Assembly (NCBI GenBank): GCA_964567745.1
Contig: CAZMNY010000012.1
Location: forward strand, 62,001-126,000
DNA: 64,000 nt
Direction: 5' to 3'
Source: CAZMNY01 sp964567745
Lineage (GTDB): Bacteria > Planctomycetota > Planctomycetia > Pirellulales > Pirellulaceae
Shown: piece after piece, positions 53,707 to 61,251 of the stretch
Layout: each line of letters starts with the position of its first letter
Numbering within the stretch: the first letter of the stretch is position 1
Translations under genes and position numbers: made by a program
Notes under the pieces: generated by a model
Seen by the model: only the letters and a program-made list of their open reading frames with translations
Database searches by the model: none
Told to the model about the DNA's origin: nothing

Positions 53707-54852
53707 ATGAGACGACAACCCACCGCAGATGCAGGAGACGAAGGCAGCGGCCTCGACTCCCTGCTCGACACAATGACCAATGTCGTCGGGATCCTCGTGA
53801 TGGTTTTGATCGCCGCGCAATTGGGCGTCAAAGACGCCGTCAACAGGATCGCTGATTCCGAGCTGGTCGACCCGGAGAAACTGGAGGAAGTCAGAGAGCA
53901 GCTTCAGCTCTCACGCAGTCAACGAGATTCTATCCAATCGCAATTGGAAAGTGTGAAGCCGCAAGACGAGATCGAGATTAGGGTCAAACTAGCTGACCTG
54001 CGTCGACAGATGACGCAGACGCGCACTCAAATCGACACCGAAAACAAGACGGCCAACCAATATGCTCTGAAGATTGAAGCGGACCAGAAGAAGGCCGATG
54101 AGGCGAAGAAGAAGATTAAAGCCATAGCCGACTCGAAGAAGGCCCGCGTCGAACTCCAAGCAAAGCTCAAGGAAGCGATTGAAGACGAGGCGAAGCTTAA
54201 AGCTCTTCTTGACGACACGCCGGTTCAGAAAGCCCCGCCGCCCAAAGTCGTAACGCTGCCCGATCCGAGACCAGCGCCCGACGGAGCTCGCCAAGTAACG
54301 TTCCTGTGCGCCAATAACCGCGTCTATCCGATTTCGGCCGACGATTGGCGAGACAATCTTCGCAAGAGGGCGGAGTTCCTTGTCGGCGCAAAACGGCTCG
54401 ACGGCGGTCCGGCGATCGGCGTGGACAAAGAGCGGTTCATGGTCGAGTTCAAAAAAGCCAATCGCAGAAACATGCGAGACGATTTTCTCGAGGTCGAGCT
54501 GTACGCGTCCGGAATCTATCCTCGCTTGCGATTCACGCCCAAGAAGAATTCGGGCGCCACCGAGAAAGAAGTCCTCAACCCGCGATCCCGCTTCCAGCGG
54601 ATGCTCACGGGGCTCGACAAAAACAAATACTATGCTCGCTTCATCGTGCTTCCGGACAGTTACGAAGTCTATCTGGCTGCCCGTTCGGTTGCGGCTCAAA
54701 AGAATCTGCTTGCCGGCTGGGACCCGCAAGGCGAAACATACGCATACACGACGTATCTCGGCGGCAAAATTCTATTCGGACCCAAACCGCCGCCGCCCAA
54801 ACCGGACCCAAACCCGAAGCCTCCGGCGAAACCTCAGAACGTGATCGACTGA
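53707..54852 (+). CDS. ExbD-like membrane protein keeping the membrane Asp, with Pro-rich tail
   Basis: 381 residues. The start GSGLDSLLDTMTNVVGILVM places D21 at the ExbD Asp25 position (PFIDVM aligned with SLLDTM), so this partner can take part in proton transfer. One transmembrane helix (22-41) is followed by a Lys/Gln/Glu-rich coiled coil (55-175), a C-terminal domain (VTFLCANNRVYPI, FLEVELYASGIYPRLRF, ARFIVLPDSYEVYLAAR) and a tail of PKPPPPKPDPNPKPP type, reminiscent of TonB spacers. It lies 75 bases after the second gene on the same strand. The tail and domain could contact a partner at the outer envelope. Confidence 0.8.
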   Translation: MRRQPTADAGDEGSGLDSLLDTMTNVVGILVMVLIAAQLGVKDAVNRIADSELVDPEKLEEVREQLQLSRSQRDSIQSQLESVKPQDEIEIRVKLADLRRQMTQTRTQIDTENKTANQYALKIEADQKKADEAKKKIKAIADSKKARVELQAKLKEAIEDEAKLKALLDDTPVQKAPPPKVVTLPDPRPAPDGARQVTFLCANNRVYPISADDWRDNLRKRAEFLVGAKRLDGGPAIGVDKERFMVEFKKANRRNMRDDFLEVELYASGIYPRLRFTPKKNSGATEKEVLNPRSRFQRMLTGLDKNKYYARFIVLPDSYEVYLAARSVAAQKNLLAGWDPQGETYAYTTYLGGKILFGPKPPPPKPDPNPKPPAKPQNVID

Positions 54853-54984
54853 GCCGTCGCGGGCTGCGAGTTTGTTGGCTGGCGCCACGACTTCACACCG
54901 GTTGCAGCTCAAGCGAGCGCCAGCATAATGAGACCGCCACCGTGGCGATCGTCTACTCGCAACTCCCGAAGATCCGCGCTCACT

Positions 54985-56397
54985 ATGGATTCAACTACGC
55001 GGCCGCCTTTCAACCCCGATCCGCAAATGATGCGGCAAGTCGGCTATAACTTGATCGACCGAATTGTCGACCATTTGACAACGTTGTCGGATCAGCCCGT
55101 CGCTCGGCGTGGTACCCATGTCGAATACGCGGAAGCGCTCGACGAACCGCTCAACGAGGAAGGACGAGGCTTGGGCGAGTGTCTTGATTTCTTCTTCGAG
55201 CGTGCGGCGCCGGGAATGACGAGGGTGAACCACCCGCGGTTTCATGCTTACATCCCCTGCCCTTCCAGCTTCGCCGGCGCGATTGGACAAATGCTCGCCT
55301 CGGGCGTCAATCCTTTCATGGGCAGTTGGCTCGGTGGCGCAACAATCTGTGAGCTTGAACTGATTACCCTCCGCTGGATCGCTGAGCTGCTCGGGTTCGA
55401 CCCGAAAGCCGCGGGCATTTTTACAAGCGGCGGCTCGACCGCCAACTTGATCGGGTTGGCGGCCGCTCGAGCTTGGGCTGGAGGCGACATCCTACGATCG
55501 GGAGTCATCTACGTCTCTAGCGAAGGCCACGCATCGGTCAACAAAGCGGCGGCGATTCTCGGCTTCGAGCAAGAGGCCATTCGAGTGATTGAAGTCGATA
55601 GCGACTTCTGCATTCGAACTGACTTGCTGGCGCATGCGATCGATGAAGACCGCCAACAAGGACGAAGACCGTTTTTCATATCCGCAAATGCCGGCGCCAC
55701 CAACACAGGCGTCATCGATCCGCTTCCAGAAGTGGCCGACTTGTGTGAAGCCAAATCGATTTGGTTTCACGTCGACGGCGCCTATGGTGGATTCGCCGCG
55801 ATGACCGAAACGGGCAAGACGGCGCTGCGAGGTATGGATCGAGCCGACTCGCTGACGCTCGATCCCCACAAGTGGCTCTATTGCCCGATGGGGATCGGCT
55901 GCGCCTTTGTTCGCGACCAAAGGCACATGGAGCGCGCCTTCTCAACTCACGGCGATTATCTCAAAGACCTGCCCAAAGACGAAGTCAACTTCCTCGACCG
56001 AGGCCCCGAACTCTCTCGACCCGCCCGTGTCTTGGCTGTTTGGATGGTTCTCCGATCGGCGGGACGGCTTGGGCTGACGCGGCAAATCGACGAGGACCTA
56101 AAGCTTGCCCAGGTCGCTGCGGACTTGCTGCGCGAAGGTGAGCGATTCGAAGTCTTCGGTCCCAACTTATCGGTGATTAACTTCCGTCACCGCGTTCGAG
56201 ACGGCGAGACAGAGAAAGAAGCATCAGCGAGAGACAATCAACTGATGGAGGCGACACTCGACAGCGGCGAACTGATGCTTTCAACGACGCTCATCGACAA
56301 CCGCTGCATGCTGAGGATGGTCGTTATGAATCACCTGACAACGATGGAAGACATTCAGCGTTCCGTTCGCGCAATTCATAAACTAAGCGAAGCCTAA
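54985..56397 (+). CDS. PLP-dependent group II (aromatic-type) amino acid decarboxylase
   Basis: 470 residues. Motifs: PRFHAYIPCPSSFAGAIGQMLASG, GIFTSGGSTANLIGLAAAR, ANAGATNTGVIDPL, WFHVDGAYGG (Asp holding the cofactor ring) and LDPHKWLYCPMGIG with the Schiff-base Lys. The family decarboxylates aromatic amino acids or Glu/Asp-type substrates. The start at 54985 is preferred; upstream Met at 54928 adds an Arg-rich segment. It follows the motor locus by 132 bases but has no evident link to it. Confidence 0.9.
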   Translation: MDSTTRPPFNPDPQMMRQVGYNLIDRIVDHLTTLSDQPVARRGTHVEYAEALDEPLNEEGRGLGECLDFFFERAAPGMTRVNHPRFHAYIPCPSSFAGAIGQMLASGVNPFMGSWLGGATICELELITLRWIAELLGFDPKAAGIFTSGGSTANLIGLAAARAWAGGDILRSGVIYVSSEGHASVNKAAAILGFEQEAIRVIEVDSDFCIRTDLLAHAIDEDRQQGRRPFFISANAGATNTGVIDPLPEVADLCEAKSIWFHVDGAYGGFAAMTETGKTALRGMDRADSLTLDPHKWLYCPMGIGCAFVRDQRHMERAFSTHGDYLKDLPKDEVNFLDRGPELSRPARVLAVWMVLRSAGRLGLTRQIDEDLKLAQVAADLLREGERFEVFGPNLSVINFRHRVRDGETEKEASARDNQLMEATLDSGELMLSTTLIDNRCMLRMVVMNHLTTMEDIQRSVRAIHKLSEA

Positions 56398-56462
56398 GAG
56401 CATCGTGGCTTCTCATGCCAAGTGCCGCGATAACGTCGCTCGAGCTTCCAGCCGCAAAACTG

Positions 56463-57293
56463 CTAGTCATTCCAGCGGCACGGATTGATTCCAGGTGCCT
56501 CCGTTCTCATCATGGGCGGCTTATGGGGCTGTACCCATTGGGCGCCGGTTGTGTTTAGGCTCTGCAAGAAGGGCTTGGCGATCGCCGGCGCGTTGGCGAC
56601 GAGGTCAGGATCCCATTCCGGCACGGGCTGAATGGGTCCGGCCCAGGCGGGGCGGTAACCGAAATGGACGAGCTCGCGCGGAACGTCATCGTCGTTCGGA
56701 TGCGATGCGTGTAGAAGCATCGACGGCACCACAACGGCCGTTCCGGCAGGGACGGTAAGCGTGATCTCCTCTGGATGCGATTCATATCGAATGTACGGAT
56801 TCGCGTCGGCATGAAACGAGAGGTGCGATCGAGGAATCAGTCGAAACGGAGCTCGCTTCGGAGTCAGGTCGTCCAAGTAATACAGCACTCGCAACAATCG
56901 AGGGCAACTGCCTTCATAGCCAAACAGATCCGAGCCATGCGGCTGGCCATCGGTGTGCATCGAAATGCCGGGCGAACCTGGTAGAGTCCGCTGGAAGAAT
57001 CCGCGAGTGAACACGATGTCGGGCCCAAGCAGGTCGGTCAGAAACTCGATCATGGGCGGAAACGCGATCAGCTCCGCCACCGCGTTGCTGGACCATTGTG
57101 GTTGTTCAACCGAGCGAGTTTGCTTGACGCTGTAACTGGTGTGAGACATCTCGACGTCGGCTAATTCCAACTTGAGCTGCGCGATCACACCGGCGGACAG
57201 CATCGAAGGGAAAACAACAAAGCCCTCCACTTCGAAATGTCGTATCTGAGCTCCCCGCGACATCGCTTCGAATTCGGCCGCGTCAATCATCAT
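56463..57293 (-). CDS. Phytanoyl-CoA dioxygenase-family protein (PhyH)
   Basis: 276 residues. The iron site is HTDGQPHGSD (His-x-Asp) with the distal His in MLLHASHPNDDD and the 2-oxoglutarate Arg in RELVHFGYRP. FEVEGFVVFPSMLSAGVIAQLK near the start is the usual PhyH opening. These non-heme Fe(II)/2-oxoglutarate enzymes hydroxylate small molecules. The gene lies downstream of the disrupted cupredoxin-like gene on the minus strand, 38 bases away. Confidence 0.87.
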   Translation of the reverse strand: MMIDAAEFEAMSRGAQIRHFEVEGFVVFPSMLSAGVIAQLKLELADVEMSHTSYSVKQTRSVEQPQWSSNAVAELIAFPPMIEFLTDLLGPDIVFTRGFFQRTLPGSPGISMHTDGQPHGSDLFGYEGSCPRLLRVLYYLDDLTPKRAPFRLIPRSHLSFHADANPYIRYESHPEEITLTVPAGTAVVVPSMLLHASHPNDDDVPRELVHFGYRPAWAGPIQPVPEWDPDLVANAPAIAKPFLQSLNTTGAQWVQPHKPPMMRTEAPGINPCRWND

Positions 57294-57331
57294 GGTCTAA
57301 GCGTCTCCAGTCTTGACTTCGAAACATCGTT

Positions 57332-58114
57332 TCACTTGTCTCCCACAAACATCTCCGGCGCGAGTTTCATGTCGGCCAATTGAAGCTTCTCATCGCCGAG
57401 CATAACTTCGAGACGACCCGGAGCATTGGTCTTGTGATCGCCAAAATTCAAGTTGCGCAAGTAGCCCTCGCGTTCATGCCAAAACTGAAAAGTCTGTTTT
57501 CCCGTCGGTAGGTTCTTAACCTCGAAACGACCATGTTCATCCGATTTCGCCATGTACGGATTCGATCGCAGCAAGGCCCAGCTTTGCATCCAGGGGTGAA
57601 TGTTGCAGGCAAGACGTCCGGGCGGCCGTTCTTCCTTCGCGTGTTTCCGCTCAACTGAGCGGCCAGTTGGCAAGATCGGTCAGGGCGCCGAATTCTGGAA
57701 GAAATGCAGATGGGTGTTATGCGCGACGTCGTTGTTGACTCTCAATAACGGTTGATTGGTGCGCAATAACGTGACATGAGGTTCAAACCGCCCGTTTTGC
57801 ATCTTGATCGTCACCCGCTTTTTCGCGTTGGCGGCGTACGACGGATGCACGGGGACGATTTCACCGGGTTGAGTGAATAAGAAGATCAGGACGTTTGCCA
57901 GGCCGCGATCTTTCTTCTTCACGACAAGTGATTCGTCGAAAATCGGCTTGGTAAACGCGAGTTCAGCCTTGGTGATCGTTATCTTCGGGGCGTCTGGCGG
58001 TTCGCCATCGAAAACGAGGCGCCCTCGCAAATGCCCCCATTGTTGCTCTTCCGCGGCGCCCAACGCCGGTACGGCAATGACTGCCAGGCCGATCAGAATC
58101 GTTCGAGTGGTCAT
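57332..58114 (-). pseudogene. Cupredoxin-like exported protein interrupted by an in-frame TGA
   Basis: One frame of 260 codons holds two stretches in register: residues 1-144 and 148-260. Codon 145 is TGA (57682-57680). The first part has a signal peptide (TILIGLAVIAVPALG), a beta-rich domain and VAHNTH, a probable copper His. The second part continues with KHAKEERPPGRLACNIHPWM, a Cys-x2-His-x2-Met copper cluster, and a carboxypeptidase-regulatory-like tail (HGRFEVKNLPTGKQTFQFW). Family members carry both on one chain, so the TGA splits the copper site. It is either a recent nonsense mutation, a sequence error or a recoded codon. A small hairpin follows the TGA. Close relatives, from memory, have Asn where the TGA stands, which argues against selenocysteine. 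Confidence 0.75.
57647..57662 (-). other. Hairpin 18 bases after the in-frame TGA
   Basis: CCGCTC-AGTT-GAGCGG is a perfect 6-bp stem with a four-base loop, whose loop starts 24 bases after the TGA. A G stands second in the loop. Position and shape resemble a bacterial SECIS, but short GC hairpins are common in such DNA. Confidence 0.4.
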
Positions 58115-58148
58115 TTGCGTGGAGCCCTGCTGGTTTGGTCGTGCGCGG

Positions 58149-58715
58149 TTACGAGATCAACTCGCGAATGTCGACACACTCCATGCCGGCTCGACGCGCC
58201 GCCTCGATTCCCGGATCTCCATCCTCATAAACGCGGCACACGCTGGGCGAGACTTTCATTCGATCGGCCGCCTCGAGGAACACGTCGGGGTCGGGTTTAT
58301 GCCGTTCCGTGTCTTCGCAAGTCACAATCGTTTCGAACCAGTCGAACACGTTGATTTGTTCGAGCTGTCGGTGCACCAGCTTCTTCACCCCTCCGCTGGC
58401 GACCGCCATTCTCAATTTGCCGAGGTGTCGCTTGGCGATATCGACGACCGGTTCGATCGGCTCGAGCAGGTGAATCACCTCTAAAAACCTCTCTTCCTTG
58501 ACCACGATCGCAGCGTCGAAATCGATCGAAATCCCCTGTTCTTTTGCGAGCATCGGGATGACGCGACGCGACGGCGTACCCGAGTGGCTATAAAAGGTTT
58601 GTTCATCCAACTGCATCCCGAACGTGAGCAGCGAGTCGCGCCATGAGACAAAGTGGGCGCGCATGGAATCGGTGAGCGTGCCATCGCAATCAAAGATAAG
58701 TGCTTCTATTGCCAT
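58149..58715 (-). CDS. HAD-superfamily phosphatase (beta-phosphoglucomutase-like)
   Basis: 188 residues. Motif I is IFDCDGTLTDSM (two Asp), motif II MAVASGG, the Lys and motif III are HKPDPDVFLEAAD and VYEDGDPGIEAARRAGM. The small cap helices after motif I (SWRDSLLTFGMQLD, MLAKEQGIS) fit the subfamily I phosphatases/mutases. The start at 58715 opens directly with the first strand; longer starts add an unrelated N-terminus. It is divergent from the SDR gene. Confidence 0.88.
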   Translation of the reverse strand: MAIEALIFDCDGTLTDSMRAHFVSWRDSLLTFGMQLDEQTFYSHSGTPSRRVIPMLAKEQGISIDFDAAIVVKEERFLEVIHLLEPIEPVVDIAKRHLGKLRMAVASGGVKKLVHRQLEQINVFDWFETIVTCEDTERHKPDPDVFLEAADRMKVSPSVCRVYEDGDPGIEAARRAGMECVDIRELIS

Positions 58716-58881
58716 TGCAGTCGTTACTCGGCGGGTCGTGCAAGATCTAAAGTGGGTCGTAAAAGAGACACCTGCGACTATACCGCATTCGCCGCATCTC
58801 GTCGTGCCTGCTTGCGACCCGACGGGATCAAACCTACGATCGCGTGTGCACTTGTATGCGACATTTTTCAGGAGATCCAAC

Positions 58882-59709
58882 GTGTTGCCCGCCCCATTAT
58901 CGTACGAACCCAACTCGACGGCCATGATTATCGGCGTCGGCTTGATGGGCCAGCACATGGCGTCTCACGCCTCTCAGTGGCTCAACCTAAGCAAACTTGT
59001 CTTAGTCGATCACTCGCCCGAAATCATGGTCGGGAAAGAGCGGACCCCTTTGAGCGAATTTGCGAAGTCGCTAAACGCGGACGCGGGCGGCGATGTCGAA
59101 ATTGTGGCCGAGACGGTCAACATTACCAGCGAAACTGAAGTCGCTTCGCTGTTCGAGCGGCATCGCGAAGTCAAATACTTGCAGCATACTGCCGGCATTT
59201 CTCCCAAGCCGTTGACTCCGCCCGAGGAGCTTACTCGCGACGACATAATGGGTGCATGCGAAGTGAACTTGTGGGGTGCCCACAACGTCTTGAAACAAGC
59301 GGTCAATTCGAAAGCACTCGCCCCGCATGCACGAGGCGTGATCATACTCTCAACGTCAGCAACGGTCGGCGCTGAGGGGCGAGCGAGCTCGGCCTACGAA
59401 GAATCCAAGGGCGGACTGCTCAATCTGCTGACGCTGCAATCGAGGCACTTTCTCGAGGCGCATGGTTTGATTCTCAATGGTCTCGCACCGTCTCCACTGC
59501 GAGGCCCCATGGCGGCTCAAAACGAAGTCAGCGCCGAGCGGCTGCAAGCGGTCGAAGACACAATGCCCATTGGCGGACTCACTGAACCCAAACACATCTC
59601 GGCCGCAACGATGTTCTATTGGTCCAACGAATGTTGGTGTGTAGGCGAAGTTCTGACAACCGACGGCGGCTATACCAAACACAAGCCGATCTACGGGCCT
59701 TTGAGTTGA
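58882..59709 (+). CDS. Short-chain dehydrogenase/reductase
   Basis: 275 residues from a GTG at 58882 with AGGAG 7 bases upstream. MIIGVGLMGQHMASHASQW is the (atypical) dinucleotide-binding loop, HTAGISP replaces NNAG, and the active site STSATVGAEGRASSAYEESKGGLL has Ser and YxxSK intact. GLAPSPLRGPM and TTDGGYTKHKP match the C-terminal part of SDRs. The non-classical glycine motif (GVGLMG) means cofactor preference is unclear. The substrate is unknown. Confidence 0.82.
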   Translation: MLPAPLSYEPNSTAMIIGVGLMGQHMASHASQWLNLSKLVLVDHSPEIMVGKERTPLSEFAKSLNADAGGDVEIVAETVNITSETEVASLFERHREVKYLQHTAGISPKPLTPPEELTRDDIMGACEVNLWGAHNVLKQAVNSKALAPHARGVIILSTSATVGAEGRASSAYEESKGGLLNLLTLQSRHFLEAHGLILNGLAPSPLRGPMAAQNEVSAERLQAVEDTMPIGGLTEPKHISAATMFYWSNECWCVGEVLTTDGGYTKHKPIYGPLS

Positions 59710-59745
59710 GCTAGGCCAGTCCAAGTTGGTTAACGAAGCATTGAA

Positions 59746-61194
59746 CTAAGCTAAAATCTCGCGAATCACCTCGCCGTGGACATTCGTCAGTCGGCGCTGA
59801 ATGCCATTGTGATAATGGCTCAAGCGTTCGTGATCGATTCCGAAAAGATGAAGTACGGTTGCGTGGAAGTCATGCCACGGAATCGGGCGTTCGGCGGCCT
59901 TCCAACCAAGATCGTCGGTGGCACCGACGCTGACGCCCGGCTTGAGCCCGGCGCCCGCCATCCAGCCGCTGAATCCGTAACGATTGTGATCACGGCCGGG
60001 ACCAATTTTGTCAGCGGCCGATTGGGCGAAAGGCGTGCGGCCAAATTCGGTCGTAAAGAGCACCAGCGTATCGTTCAACATGCCGCGCTGTTTCAGGTCC
60101 TGCAGCAGCGCCGCCACAGGCTTGTCGATTCGCCCCGCCTCAAGCGTATGATTGTCCTTGACGCTCTCATGAGCGTCCCAGCTCGCGCGCGGGCTGCCCG
60201 CAATAGGACCGCCGGAGAAGAGCTGAACAAATCGAACGCCGCGCTCGAGTAAGCGTCGCCCAAGCAAGCAACGCTTGCCCATGTCAGCTGTCTTTTTCTC
60301 CTCGATCCCATAAGCGGCATAAGTTTCTTTGCTCTCGGTCGCGAGATCGCCAACTTCGGGGATCGACCGCTGCATCTTCGCGGCGAGTTCATAGCTTCTC
60401 AGCCGAGCGACAAAAGCTCGATCGCTTCCGCTGTTCTTCAAGTGTTCGCGATTGATGAAATCGACAAAGCGTCGAGTCGACTCGTCGGCCTTGCGATTGG
60501 CTGCGCCGGTTGGGAACAGGTCGCGAACCGGTTGCGGACCACCTCGCAATACGACGCCCTGATGCTCTGAAGGAAGAAACGCGCTCGACCAAGTCGACGC
60601 GCCCGTGTTCGGCGCGCCGCGCTCATCGTTAAGTACGACGTAGGCAGGTAAATTTTCACTGGCCGCTCCTAGCCCGTAAGACAGCCAGCTTCCCATCGAA
60701 GGATAGCCATTAAATTCAAAGCCGCTATTGGCCAAAAACAACCCCGGCGTGTGGTTGGCCGTTTTCGATTCCATCGATCGGAGCAGAGTTAAGTCGTCAG
60801 CGAGCTCCGCGATGTGGGGAAACATGTCCGAGATATGAAGCCCACTCTCACCTCGTTTTCGGAATGGAAAATCTTCTTTCCGGAGGAGTCCGAGCTTGCC
60901 GAAAAAGAGATCGACCTCTTCTTTGGTTTTTAACGTCTTGCCGTGGAACTTGGCCAGCTCCGGCTTGTAGTCAAACGAATCGACGTGGCTTAGGCCCCCA
61001 ATCAGGCAAATGTGGATAGCACGCTTTGCCTTCGGCGGAAAATGCGCCTTCGCGCCGACGCTTTCTGGTTCAGCGGCGAAGACTTCCCCGTCGCCTTGTA
61101 ATAGGCTGAGCAACGCTGTTGCGCCAAGTCCGTTAACGCCCCAACTGAGGAGATCTCGTCGTCCAATGATCGAGGAGAATTCATCTCGTTGCAT
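59746..61194 (-). CDS. DUF1501 protein (Tat-exported)
   Basis: 482 residues. SIIGRRDLLSWGVNGLGATALLSLL is a Tat signal. Motifs: IHICLIGGLSHVDSFDYKPEL, EFNGYPSMGSWLSYGLGAASENLPAYVVL, RFVQLFSGGPIAGSPRASWDAHESV, LFTTEFGRTPFAQ and DHNRYGFSGWMAGAG. It is the same family as the protein at 9462-10940 but a distinct paralog. Its gene follows the DUF1549/1553 gene by 57 bases on the same strand, which is the usual pair order. Confidence 0.9.
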   Translation of the reverse strand: MQRDEFSSIIGRRDLLSWGVNGLGATALLSLLQGDGEVFAAEPESVGAKAHFPPKAKRAIHICLIGGLSHVDSFDYKPELAKFHGKTLKTKEEVDLFFGKLGLLRKEDFPFRKRGESGLHISDMFPHIAELADDLTLLRSMESKTANHTPGLFLANSGFEFNGYPSMGSWLSYGLGAASENLPAYVVLNDERGAPNTGASTWSSAFLPSEHQGVVLRGGPQPVRDLFPTGAANRKADESTRRFVDFINREHLKNSGSDRAFVARLRSYELAAKMQRSIPEVGDLATESKETYAAYGIEEKKTADMGKRCLLGRRLLERGVRFVQLFSGGPIAGSPRASWDAHESVKDNHTLEAGRIDKPVAALLQDLKQRGMLNDTLVLFTTEFGRTPFAQSAADKIGPGRDHNRYGFSGWMAGAGLKPGVSVGATDDLGWKAAERPIPWHDFHATVLHLFGIDHERLSHYHNGIQRRLTNVHGEVIREILA

Positions 61195-61251
61195 CGATTC
61201 AACTCGCTTCGTGTTGGGAAATAGATGGCAATCGAGCCATTGAACAATGAG

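Noticed and set aside
57647..57682. Selenocysteine codon with SECIS as the main reading of the in-frame TGA
   Set aside because: The aligned residue in relatives appears to be Asn, not Cys, the stem is only 6 bp, and no Sec gene is in the window. Kept only as a minor possibility.
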